From: Chromobacterium phragmitis
GTDB lineage: Bacteria; Pseudomonadota; Gammaproteobacteria; Burkholderiales; Chromobacteriaceae
NCBI RefSeq assembly: GCF_003325475.1
Contig: NZ_CP029495.1
Location: 930,001 to 994,000 of the forward strand
Length of the DNA stretch: 64,000 bases
Reading direction: 5' to 3'
Below the pieces are notes generated by a model. The model was not told the DNA's origin, made no database searches, and was given only the letters and a program-made list of their open reading frames with translations. Positions 28,381-36,328 of the stretch are shown here, piece by piece. The position numbers and the translations under genes are program-made. Numbering within the stretch: the stretch's first letter is position 1; each line of letters starts with the position of its first letter.

Positions 28381-29283
28381 ATGGATCTGCTGGCGGCGAT
28401 GCGCGCCTTTAGACAAGTGGTGGCCTGCGGCAGCTTCAGCGCGGCGGCGGACGCGATGGATCTGTCCCACACCGCGGTATCCCGGCAAATCAGCGCGCTG
28501 GAGCGCCATCTGGGCGCGCAGCTGCTCAATCGCACCACGCGCCGGCTGGCGCTGACCGAGGCAGGCCACCATTACCACCGCCATTGCCTGGACATCCTGG
28601 ACCGGGTGGACGAAGCCGAGCGCGCGGCGGCATCGCTGCAGGCCCGCCCGGCCGGCATGTTGCGCGTCAACGCGCCGATGGCGTTCGCCAATCTAGAGAT
28701 GGGCCGCTGGCTGCCGGATTTCCTGTCCCGCTTCCCGGACATCAAGGTGGACCTGGTCGGCAATGATCGCTTCGTCGATCTGATCGCGGAGGAGTTCGAT
28801 GTCGGCCTGCGCATTTCCCGCGGCCTGCCCGACTCCAGCCTGGTGGCCAAGCGCCTGTCCGCCAGCGACATGGCGGTGGTGGCTTCGCCCGACTACCTGA
28901 GGCGGCGAGGCGCTCCCGCCGCCCCGGAAGAGCTGGCCGTGCACAATGTGCTGACCTATTCGCTGGCCCTGCAAACCTCGGAACTGGTGTTCGCCGCGCC
29001 GGACGGACAATGGCGCCGCGTCGCCGTCAGCGGCAATCTGCAAGCCAATACCGGCATGGTGGTGTGCGACGCCGCCCGCGCCGGCCTCGGCATCGCCGTC
29101 TCCGCCACCTTCGTCGTGCACCAGGATCTGCGCGAGGGCCGGCTGGTGCGGCTGCTGCCAGAATACCGGCTGCCCGCGCGCGAACTGTACGCGGTCTACC
29201 CGCAAAACCGGCATCTCTCGCCCAAGGTGCGCGCCTTCGTCGACTTCGCCGCCGATTACTACGCCATGCCGCGTTGGGACTGA
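28381..29283 (+). CDS. LysR family transcriptional regulator
   Basis: A 300-residue LTTR. The N-terminal winged helix-turn-helix spans about residues 1-60 (AFRQVVACGSFSAAADAM, HTAVSRQISALERHLGAQL). The C-terminal type 2 periplasmic-binding fold spans about 88-295 (MLRVNAPMAFANLEMGRWLP, GLRISRGLPDSSLVAKRLS). The sequence is of the CrgA/DsdC-like broad group common in betaproteobacteria. AAGGAGG sits about 6 nt before the ATG. It is transcribed away from the Cys-rich/DUF411 pair (gap about 140 nt) and converges on the cupin gene, so its targets are uncertain. Confidence 0.93.
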   Translation: MDLLAAMRAFRQVVACGSFSAAADAMDLSHTAVSRQISALERHLGAQLLNRTTRRLALTEAGHHYHRHCLDILDRVDEAERAAASLQARPAGMLRVNAPMAFANLEMGRWLPDFLSRFPDIKVDLVGNDRFVDLIAEEFDVGLRISRGLPDSSLVAKRLSASDMAVVASPDYLRRRGAPAAPEELAVHNVLTYSLALQTSELVFAAPDGQWRRVAVSGNLQANTGMVVCDAARAGLGIAVSATFVVHQDLREGRLVRLLPEYRLPARELYAVYPQNRHLSPKVRAFVDFAADYYAMPRWD

Positions 29284-29408
29284 GCGCGGATATCAGAACG
29301 CCGCCTCGCCCCTGAGGCAGGGCACACCGACACAGTCAGTACAAGCAGTACGAGTCGGCGCGCCTCGGCGCCTGGATGGATGTCAGCGGCGCGAGAACGC
29401 GCCGCGCC

Positions 29409-29828
29409 TCACCGCAGCGGCTTCAGATCAAAGCGATCCCTCTGAAATTGAAACAACAGACAATCCGCGCCCGGCAGGCAGCCGCTGGCATGCGGCCACT
29501 CCGCCGGCAGCAAATAATAGGAACCCGCCGGATACAGCGTCCGCTTGCCGCCCGCCTCTGCGTAAAACACGCCGGCCAGCACCACGGTGGGCAGGTCGCT
29601 GCCATGCGCGTGCGGCGGATTGTTCCGTCCGGCCGGAAAACGGACGAAAGCCTGGTACGGCCCGCCGGCGGTCAAGCTGCCCGCCACATCCGCCACCTGG
29701 ATGCCGTCGCCGCCCGGCAGACCGCGCCACGGCAGCGTATCCGCCGGCCAACTGGCCCCGCCAGACGATCCGCCCAGCGCGCCTCCGCTCAAGCAAGCAG
29801 CCATGATCGCCGCCAGAGTCTTCAGCAT
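29409..29828 (-). CDS. Exported cupin-fold protein
   Basis: A 139-residue protein with a signal peptide (about 1-22; a Cys at 12 makes a lipoprotein possible but the lipobox is poor). The cupin barrel has the metal-type motif PPHAHGSDLPTVVLAG and YYLLPAEWPHASG, giving two His clusters. The start overlaps the end of the isochorismatase gene by 7 nt, so the two are cotranscribed and probably coupled. It resembles exported cupins sometimes annotated as acetylacetone-cleaving-like or DUF4437; the reaction is unknown. Confidence 0.75.
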   Translation of the reverse strand: MLKTLAAIMAACLSGGALGGSSGGASWPADTLPWRGLPGGDGIQVADVAGSLTAGGPYQAFVRFPAGRNNPPHAHGSDLPTVVLAGVFYAEAGGKRTLYPAGSYYLLPAEWPHASGCLPGADCLLFQFQRDRFDLKPLR

Positions 29829-30457
29829 GGCAGGCCCTCCCCTGTCGCGCCGGCCCGCGGCAAACTCACAATCTCGGCGGTCTCCAGCACATCGCCGAAG
29901 GTATCGGCGATAGCGGCCAGCGCGGCCAAATGCAGTTGGCGATGCGGCACCGGCTCGCCGCCGGGCGGTTGCAAATCGCGGGTGGCGCAGGCGTCTGCGG
30001 CGACGATCACCTCAAAGCCAGCCGGAACCGCGTCCCTGGCCGCGCCTGCGACGCAGGCATGCGTCATCAGGCCGGCGATCATCAGCGTGTCCGTTCCCAT
30101 CTCCCTCAGCCTGGCCGCCAGATCCGTGCCGACAAAGGCGCTGACCTCCCGCTTATCCACCACCAGCTCGCCCGGGTTGGGCCGCAGGGCGGCATGGATG
30201 GCGCTGGACGGCTGGCCGGCGGCGAACAGCGGCGAACCCGCCGGGGCCTGATGGCGGACATGCACCACCGGCCAGCCGCGGGCCGCGGCGAAAACTCGCA
30301 ACGCCTGGGCGCGCTCCAGCGCCGCTTCCGCGTCCGGCAGCGGCAAGGCGCCGTCGAAATACTCATTCTGGAAATCGATCAGCACTAGCGCGGTGTTTTC
30401 CGACAACGAAGTTCTCGCCGCCGCGCCGCAAATGTGTCTAAGCGTCAAAGCCGACAT
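29822..30457 (-). CDS. Isochorismatase-family cysteine hydrolase
   Basis: A 211-residue hydrolase with the D-K-C catalytic triad of the family visible: Asp in ALVLIDFQNEYF (near residue 28), Lys in VVDKREVSAF (near 102), and Cys in MTHACVAGAARDA (near 134). Such enzymes hydrolyse amides or vinyl ethers (nicotinamidase, biuret hydrolase, isochorismatase); substrate specificity cannot be read here. It is upstream of and overlapping the cupin gene. The upstream region carries an inverted repeat at 30539-30559 that could be its operator. Confidence 0.88.
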   Translation of the reverse strand: MSALTLRHICGAAARTSLSENTALVLIDFQNEYFDGALPLPDAEAALERAQALRVFAAARGWPVVHVRHQAPAGSPLFAAGQPSSAIHAALRPNPGELVVDKREVSAFVGTDLAARLREMGTDTLMIAGLMTHACVAGAARDAVPAGFEVIVAADACATRDLQPPGGEPVPHRQLHLAALAAIADTFGDVLETAEIVSLPRAGATGEGLPC

Positions 30458-30538
30458 GATGCGCTCCTTGAGCCGTGGATGATGGCTTGCAGCTTAATGG
30501 GAGAAGTTGATGCGAAAAACATCATCAAATGAACATGA

Positions 30539-30559
30539 TTTGTGCTTGTTTTGCACAAA
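30539..30559. promoter_or_regulatory. Inverted repeat upstream of the isochorismatase gene
   Basis: TTTGTGC-N7-GCACAAA, about 85 nt upstream of the isochorismatase ATG in an AT-rich stretch; a possible regulator binding site. Confidence 0.4.
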
Positions 30560-30565
30560 ACAACA

Positions 30566-30591
30566 CAGCCGCCTGCGGAAACAGGCGGCTG
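30566..30591 (-). terminator. Intrinsic terminator after the chemoreceptor pair
   Basis: Perfect 10-bp arms (CAGCCGCCTG and CAGGCGGCTG), followed on the minus strand by a T-rich tract; 20 nt past the receptor stop. Confidence 0.8.
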
Positions 30592-30611
30592 CGGGAATGA
30601 GGAACCGCCGT

Positions 30612-32357
30612 TCAAGTGCGGAAACGTTCCACCACGTTCTTGAGCTTGCTGGCGCTCTGATTCAGTTCGTTCAACGTGGAGCTGGCGCCTTGCGCCACTT
30701 CCGACGTGGATCGGGTCATGCCGTTGATGTGTTCGGTGGTGTGCGCGATGTTGCCCACCGCGGTGGACTGCTCGCGAGTGGCATGGGTGATCTGGGTGAA
30801 GGTCTCCACCACCTGCTGCATCAACCCGCCTATGCTTTCGATCTCGCCGGCGGCGCTGCGCGCCAGCTCCACGCTCTGATCCACCGTGCTGCGCGCCTGC
30901 TGCATGCTGCTGGCGGTGCCGGCCGTTTGTTGCTGCATGCCCTGGGTCATGGTGGTGATTTCGGTTGTGGCCTGGGCCGTGCGCTCGGCCAGCTTGCGCA
31001 CCTCGTCCGCCACCACCGCGAAGCCTCTGCCCTGTTCGCCGGCGCGCGCAGCCTCGATCGCCGCGTTCAAGGCCAGCAGATTGGTTTGGTCGGCGATATC
31101 CTTGATCACGCCGACGATGGAGCTGATCTCTTCGGAATGCTTGCCCAGCGATTGCAGCGTATCGCCCAGCGTGGACATGGCCTGGGATAGCTTGCCCACC
31201 TCGGCCGAGACCTGTTGCATCGCGTGGCGGCCGCGCTCGGCGCTGTCGTGGGCTTGGGAAATGATGGCGTTGGCGTCGGCGGTGGTGTCGGCGACGTGGG
31301 TGACGCTGACCGTGATCTGTTCGATGGTGGCGGCGTTGGAACTGATCGCTTGGTTCACCTGGTCAGCGTCTTCGCTGATGCGGTTGGTGGTTTGATGCAG
31401 CGAGCCCACCGCGGTCACCAGCTCGCCGGCGTTGTTGTTCACCTCGCCGATCAGCCGGCGCAGCCGCTGGTTCATCACGCCGATCTGGCCCAGCGCGCTA
31501 TGCTCCGGCGCCTTGGGCACGTCTACCGTCAAGTTGCCGGAGGCGATCTCCTGCAGCACGCCTTCGATGTCAGAGACCGATCCGCCCAGTTGGGCGTACA
31601 ACTGGCGCCGCCCCATCAGGATCAAGACCAGTATCTCGCCTACCAGCAGCACGATGGTCACCGCGAACATCCACTGCGCGCTGGACAAGCGGTCGCGCGA
31701 CTGTTGCAACGCGGCATTGGTGCGCTGGTCCAGCAGCACGAAAAAGTCGTCGATCGGCTTCATGATCTTGGCTTTGTACACATGGTATTCCTTGCTGTGC
31801 ACCAACTTGCGGGCCAGTTCCATGTCCGGCGGGCCGCTGACCGTGTAATTGCCTTGCGCGTCGGCAAACTTGCCCTTCACCGCATTCATCGCCTTCACTT
31901 CCAGATTGACCAGGCCGTCGGAATTGGCCTGCGCCTCCTTCAGCTTGGCGAACTCCTCGTCGGTGAAGCCTGCCTGCTTCATCAGCGTCTGCAGCGGCAC
32001 GGCCTCGCCATCCGGCCGCGGCTTTTCCTGCCCGGCGGCGACGAAGTCCCAGTAGATGCGGTTGTACTCCTGCGGCCGCGGCGCCTTGCCGTTGCGGATG
32101 TCCAGCACGCGGTTGTACTGCTGCTCATAGGACGGATCGCCGGTGACGACGTAAGTGCGCCCCAAACGGGTCAGGTCATCCGAGCTCTGCCGCAACTCGG
32201 ACGCCAGCAAATAGGAATGGTAGCGGTTGTCGCCGGCGGCGCTCATCGCATCCACCGCCTGCCGCATCGACATGAAGGTGTACACCACGCCGATAAAGGT
32301 CAGCACGATCAAGGCCAGCAGAATATTGATGGCGAGATTGCCGCGGAAATTGCTCAT
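30612..32357 (-). CDS. Methyl-accepting chemotaxis protein (tandem copy 1)
   Basis: A 581-residue chemoreceptor in the inner membrane. TM1 is about residues 9-31, the periplasmic ligand domain about 32-210, TM2 about 211-231, a HAMP domain to about 285, and a long signalling coiled coil ends near residue 581. The kinase-contact tip reads ADQTNLLALNAAIEAARAGE. The ligand domain carries ASELRQSSDDLTRLGRTYVV and EYNRIYWDF, nearly repeated in the receptor encoded just upstream (32410-34083). AAGGAG precedes the ATG. With a gap of 52 nt the two form an operon. No C-terminal CheR-binding pentapeptide is seen (it ends NVVERFRT). Confidence 0.95.
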   Translation of the reverse strand: MSNFRGNLAINILLALIVLTFIGVVYTFMSMRQAVDAMSAAGDNRYHSYLLASELRQSSDDLTRLGRTYVVTGDPSYEQQYNRVLDIRNGKAPRPQEYNRIYWDFVAAGQEKPRPDGEAVPLQTLMKQAGFTDEEFAKLKEAQANSDGLVNLEVKAMNAVKGKFADAQGNYTVSGPPDMELARKLVHSKEYHVYKAKIMKPIDDFFVLLDQRTNAALQQSRDRLSSAQWMFAVTIVLLVGEILVLILMGRRQLYAQLGGSVSDIEGVLQEIASGNLTVDVPKAPEHSALGQIGVMNQRLRRLIGEVNNNAGELVTAVGSLHQTTNRISEDADQVNQAISSNAATIEQITVSVTHVADTTADANAIISQAHDSAERGRHAMQQVSAEVGKLSQAMSTLGDTLQSLGKHSEEISSIVGVIKDIADQTNLLALNAAIEAARAGEQGRGFAVVADEVRKLAERTAQATTEITTMTQGMQQQTAGTASSMQQARSTVDQSVELARSAAGEIESIGGLMQQVVETFTQITHATREQSTAVGNIAHTTEHINGMTRSTSEVAQGASSTLNELNQSASKLKNVVERFRT

Positions 32358-32409
32358 GGAAGAACTCCTTGTAGTGCGCCCCGCCGCCTGTTCCGGCGGC
32401 GGGATCCAT

Positions 32410-34083
32410 CTAGCCGCGCCATTGCCCGGCTGGCGTCGGAACCGGCGCGGGCACGTCGGTCCGGGTTTCGAAACGCTGCATCAGCCTTTGCATCTCTTCG
32501 GCATAGCCGCTGCTCTTCTCGGAAATGGACGCCAGCTCCTCCACCAGGCAGGCGTTCTGCTGGGTCGCTGAGCTCAGCATCTGGATGGTGGCGTTGATCT
32601 GCCCCACCGCGCTGGCCTGCTCCCTGGCCGCGCCGGCGATTTCCTGGATCAGGTCCGCGGTGCGCTGGCTGGACGCCACGCTGGCCTCCAGCTGCCGGCC
32701 GGCCATGGACGCCATTTCCACTCCCTGCCTGGCCACGCTGGAAATCTCCCGCGCGGCCAGCTGGCTGCGCTCGGCCAGCTTCCTGACCTCCTGCGCCACC
32801 ACCGAGAATCCCTTGCCCTGATCGCCGGCGCGGGCGGCCTCGATCGCGGCGTTGAGCGCCAGCAGATTGGTCTGGTAGGCGATGTCGTCAATCGCGGCGA
32901 TGCACTCGGCGATGCGACGCATGCTCTGCGCCGTCTGCTGGACGATCTCGCCGCCGTGCTGAGTGTCGCCGGCTGCCTGCAAAGCCATGTTTTCCGTCAG
33001 CGCCGCGTTGTCGCTGGTCTGGCTGACCGAGGCCGATATCTGCTCCAGCGAACTGGCGGCCTCCGACAGGCTGGCCGCCTGCTCGCTGGTGTTCAGCGAC
33101 AGGTTCTGCGAAGTGCTGCTGATCTCCGCCGACAAGGCGGATAGCCTCGCCGCGCTGCTCTGGCTGCTGGCGATGGAACCATTGAGCGCGCTGATCGTCT
33201 GGACGATGGCGTCGGCCATGCTGCCGGGCGGATAACCGGCCTTGCGCTCCCCCGCCGCCAGATTGCCGGCCGCCACCGCCCTCATCAGCCGGGTGACATG
33301 CAGCGGTTCGTCGCCCAGCATCTTGTGCAGCGCGCGGTAGATGCAACAGAACATCAGCGCGCTCAATGCGCAGCAGGCCAGCAGCAAGGCGATGACAACG
33401 GCCAGCCACAGCCTGGCGTCGCCCTGGGCCTCGGCCACCGCGCCGTTGGTGCGCTGTTCCATCAACTGGTAAAACTCGTCCACCGGCCGCATGATGGCCA
33501 CCTTGTCCAGGTGATACTGGCGGTCATGCAGGATGCGGCGCGCCATTTCCTGATCCGGCGGCCCCGTTCGGGTGAAACCGCCCTTGCCGTCGGCGAAGCG
33601 TCCTTTCATCGCGTTCATCGCCACCGTCTCGGTGTTCACCAGCCGGTCGGAATTGGCCTGCGCCTCCTTCAGCTTGTCGAATTCCTGCTGGGTGAAGCCG
33701 GCCTGGCCCATCAATTGCTGCAGCGGCACCGCGGGGCCATCCGGCTGCGGCTTGCGGCCATCCGCCGCCATGAAGTCCCAATAGATGCGGTTGTAATGCA
33801 GGGGACGCGGCAACTGGCCATTGCGGATGGCGAGCACCGACCAATACTGCTGTTCGTACATGGGATTGCCGGTTTCGGCATAGGTGCGCACCAGGCGGGT
33901 CAGGTCATCCGAACTCTGGCGCAGCTCGTTGGCGAGCAAATAACTTTGATAGCGCTGCGCCTCCGCGCGCGCCTGCCAACCCTGCGCCTGCTGCAGGCGC
34001 AACGTGCACAACAACACCAGCAACAGCAGCAGGATCAGCAATCCGGCGCTGGCCGCCAGCAAAGTCTTGATATTCAGCTTCAT
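32410..34083 (-). CDS. Methyl-accepting chemotaxis protein (tandem copy 2)
   Basis: A 557-residue chemoreceptor and paralogue of the downstream gene. TM1 is about 7-27, the periplasmic domain about 28-195, TM2 about 198-222, then a HAMP-like linker and signalling domain. Its ligand domain has ANELRQSSDDLTRLVRTYAE and HYNRIYWDFMA, clearly homologous to copy 1. The cytoplasmic half differs more: the tip reads AYQTNLLALNAAIEAARAGD and it ends in a Pro-rich tail (VPAPVPTPAGQWRG). It is the first gene of the two-receptor unit. The ribosome site is GAGG-like, about 12 nt before the ATG. Confidence 0.95.
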   Translation of the reverse strand: MKLNIKTLLAASAGLLILLLLLVLLCTLRLQQAQGWQARAEAQRYQSYLLANELRQSSDDLTRLVRTYAETGNPMYEQQYWSVLAIRNGQLPRPLHYNRIYWDFMAADGRKPQPDGPAVPLQQLMGQAGFTQQEFDKLKEAQANSDRLVNTETVAMNAMKGRFADGKGGFTRTGPPDQEMARRILHDRQYHLDKVAIMRPVDEFYQLMEQRTNGAVAEAQGDARLWLAVVIALLLACCALSALMFCCIYRALHKMLGDEPLHVTRLMRAVAAGNLAAGERKAGYPPGSMADAIVQTISALNGSIASSQSSAARLSALSAEISSTSQNLSLNTSEQAASLSEAASSLEQISASVSQTSDNAALTENMALQAAGDTQHGGEIVQQTAQSMRRIAECIAAIDDIAYQTNLLALNAAIEAARAGDQGKGFSVVAQEVRKLAERSQLAAREISSVARQGVEMASMAGRQLEASVASSQRTADLIQEIAGAAREQASAVGQINATIQMLSSATQQNACLVEELASISEKSSGYAEEMQRLMQRFETRTDVPAPVPTPAGQWRG

Positions 34084-34202
34084 GCCCCGCCCACCTCGCG
34101 ACTCTTATGTGGGAACCCGCCCTCTCGGGGACAGTTAGCTACCGTTATAGGTACTAATACGGATATGACCAAGCCATGCAGCCCATCGAAAACTTCGCCT
34201 CG

Positions 34203-34868
34203 CTATTCAGGAAAAGGCGCGTCCAGCATCATGTCAACGCTGCTCGGCGCGGCAAAGCCGTCAACGAAGCGGCGACCGTAATCGCCCAGGAAATTATCGG
34301 CGGCCGTTTGCGGAAAACGCTGGGCGATGCCGCACAAGCACGTTGTCAGCGCCCGCTTCATGCCCAGCCGCGGTAAGGCGCTCAGCACCCGATCCCCCTC
34401 CGGAGCCAGCTCGCGCCATCCCCAGCCGCCATAGTCCACGCCGATCCCCAGATGGCAATACCGCACCACGTCCTCCTTGTGCATGGCGATGGAGCCTGTC
34501 GTGTGCAGGGCGATCGCGTCCCAGACCTGGCGCAGCCCATCGCCGCCCACGCCCCGGCGGCCCGCCCAGTCTCGGGCGAAGTTCGCCCCATGCACTTCGA
34601 ACCGTGCCCTCCCGTCGAAATGGCTGGTCAGGCCGACATCGTGCAGCAGGCAGGAAACCGCCAGCAGTTCCGGATCCGGCGCGTGGCCGCGCCGCCTGGC
34701 CAGCAGCGCCGCGAACAGCCAGGAACGCGCCACATGGTTGAACAGCCAGGGCGCGGACAGAGACCGCGCGCAGTCAAGCGCCTCGGCAACCAAGGCGCTG
34801 TCCGGCAAGGCCAGATCCAGCTGTTTCGACAATTCGCGCAACTCGCGTCCAAAAATGGGGGATGGCAT
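34203..34868 (-). CDS. HD-domain protein (phosphohydrolase/cyanamide-hydratase-like)
   Basis: A 221-residue soluble protein with a metal-binding HD domain: HVARSWLFAALLA (first His, near residue 45), CLLHDVGLTSHFDG (the HD pair near 75), and FARDWAGRRG with later His (IALHTTGSIAMH). This layout is seen in putative phosphohydrolases related to cyanamide hydratase. The substrate is unknown. The start at 34868 has GGAG 8 nt upstream. It is divergent from the GlxA-type regulator, which may control it. Confidence 0.85.
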   Translation of the reverse strand: MPSPIFGRELRELSKQLDLALPDSALVAEALDCARSLSAPWLFNHVARSWLFAALLARRRGHAPDPELLAVSCLLHDVGLTSHFDGRARFEVHGANFARDWAGRRGVGGDGLRQVWDAIALHTTGSIAMHKEDVVRYCHLGIGVDYGGWGWRELAPEGDRVLSALPRLGMKRALTTCLCGIAQRFPQTAADNFLGDYGRRFVDGFAAPSSVDMMLDAPFPE

Positions 34869-35002
34869 CGATATCGCTCCATGATGAATGCCGGCGGCGG
34901 CCGGCCTGTCGCGGCCTTCCCGGAGGCCGCTCTCTTGCCTTCCACCGATTGTGACGCCATCATCAAGTCTGAAAAGCCATATTTCCCACTAAATCAGACA
35001 AT

Positions 35003-35983
35003 ATGAAAGACATCGTCTTCTTCATCCATTCCGGCTTCGACATGCTGGATCTGGCGGGGCCGCTTTGCGCCTTCCGGCTGGCCAATTGCGGCGCGGCCGT
35101 TCCGCCGTATCGGCTGCGCATCGTTTCCGTCCAAGGAGGCCTTGTTCCAGACGCGATGGGACTGCTGCTGGACAGCTTGGCGTTTGAAACGCAGGCCGGC
35201 GCCGGCCTGGACACGCTGCTGGTGGCCGGCGGTCCGATTCCCGATCTGCCCGACCCAGGCATCGCATCCGCCATCCAAGCCCTGTCAGCCCAGGCCCGAC
35301 GCAGTTGCAGCGTCTGCACCGGCGCCTTCTTGCTGGCAGCGGCCGGCCTGCTCTCCGACCGCCGGGCCACCACCCACTGGCGCCACGCGCCACGGCTGCA
35401 GCGCGAGTACCCTGACTGCAGGGTGGACGGGGACAAGATCTTCGTTCAGGACGGCCCCATCTGGACCTCCGCCGGCATCAGCGCCGGCATAGACCTGGCC
35501 ATCGCCCTGATCGAAGACGATCTCGGTAGCCAAGCCGCCCGGCAGGTGTCGCGCGAAATGGTGGTCTACCATCGCCGGCCTTCGGGACAATCGCAATTCT
35601 CGGAAATGGACGATCTCTGCCCGCAAAGCGACCGCTTGCGCGCGGCGCTCGCCTTCTTGCGGGCCCATATCGCGCGGGATATCCGCGTCGGGGACCTTGC
35701 CGCCGCGGCCTGTCTCGGAGAGCGGCAGTTCAATCGGCTGTTCCGGCAGGAAACCGGAGAAACGCCGGCTCGCGCCATCGAGCGGCTGCGGGTGGAGATC
35801 GCCCGCGCCAGGCTGGCCAGCGGCAAAGAGCCAATCGCCGCCATCGCCCGCGCCGCCGGCTTCCATGACCCGGAACGGATGCGTCGGGCTTTTCTGCGGC
35901 AGCTGGGGCAAACGCCTCAGGCCTATCGCCGACAAGCAGCCCGCGAACGCGGGGAGACGACCAGCCAGAACCACACTATTTAA
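35003..35983 (+). CDS. GlxA-type transcriptional regulator (DJ-1/PfpI plus AraC domains)
   Basis: A 326-residue regulator. The N-terminal DJ-1/PfpI-like amidotransferase fold spans about 1-180 (DIVFFIHSGFDMLDLAGPL, CSVCTGAFLLAAAGLL with the nucleophile-elbow Cys, TSAGISAGIDLAIALIED). The C-terminal AraC helix-turn-helix pair spans about 215-315 (VGDLAAAACLGERQFNRLF, PIAAIARAAGFHDPERM). Members of this group control catabolism of nitrogen compounds or report metabolites. No good ribosome site precedes the ATG. A GTCTGA-N20-TCAGAC inverted repeat (34967-34998) lies just upstream of the start and might be its own binding site. Confidence 0.92.
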   Translation: MKDIVFFIHSGFDMLDLAGPLCAFRLANCGAAVPPYRLRIVSVQGGLVPDAMGLLLDSLAFETQAGAGLDTLLVAGGPIPDLPDPGIASAIQALSAQARRSCSVCTGAFLLAAAGLLSDRRATTHWRHAPRLQREYPDCRVDGDKIFVQDGPIWTSAGISAGIDLAIALIEDDLGSQAARQVSREMVVYHRRPSGQSQFSEMDDLCPQSDRLRAALAFLRAHIARDIRVGDLAAAACLGERQFNRLFRQETGETPARAIERLRVEIARARLASGKEPIAAIARAAGFHDPERMRRAFLRQLGQTPQAYRRQAARERGETTSQNHTI

Positions 35984-36200
35984 ATGGGTATCATAAGCTG
36001 GCCAAAATCGACGATTTGCACCCATAAGTGAGCGAAGAGCAAGAACGGCATTTCAAACGCGAAAAGCAAACGTTTTCAAGGAACGGGGATGGGGATGGAG
36101 AAAAATGAAATGAATTCGGGACGGCAGAGTAGCTAGAAACGCGAAACGGGAAGCATAAGCTGGCCGTTTCGGCCAATTATGCTTCCCGTCTCTTGGATTC
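35984..36200. other. Low-GC intergenic stretch next to tRNA-Ala(CGC)
   Basis: No gene seen. It is noticeably poorer in G+C and richer in A than its neighbours. CATAAGCTGGCC occurs twice (35992-36003 and 36154-36165). The second copy lies inside a long inverted repeat (36146-36189) that probably ends the tRNA transcript. This could be residue of a past integration at the tRNA, but no integrase remnant is visible. Confidence 0.4.
36146..36189 (-). terminator. Long stem-loop downstream of tRNA-Ala(CGC)
   Basis: ACGGGAAGCATA pairs with TATGCTTCCCGT (one bulge) and GGCC with GGCC around a GTTTC loop. A T-rich tract follows on the minus strand. Confidence 0.6.
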
Positions 36201-36276
36201 TGGTGGACCGAAGGAGGATCGAACTCCCGACCTCTGCATTGCGAACGCAGCGCTCTCCCAGCTGAGCTATCGGCCC
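36201..36276 (-). tRNA. tRNA-Ala (anticodon CGC)
   Basis: A 76-nt tRNA on the minus strand: GGGCCGATAGCTCAGCTGG at the 5' end, anticodon loop TTCGCAA, TpsiC arm GAGTTCGATCC, CCA encoded. The acceptor stem has the G3:U70 pair that specifies alanine, so the CGC anticodon is read as Ala (GCG codons, common in this GC-rich genome). Confidence 0.95.
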
Positions 36277-36328
36277 ATCAATCCGCGGATACTAACACAA
36301 CGGCATTTCGCTTGGCCAGCCCCCTGCC

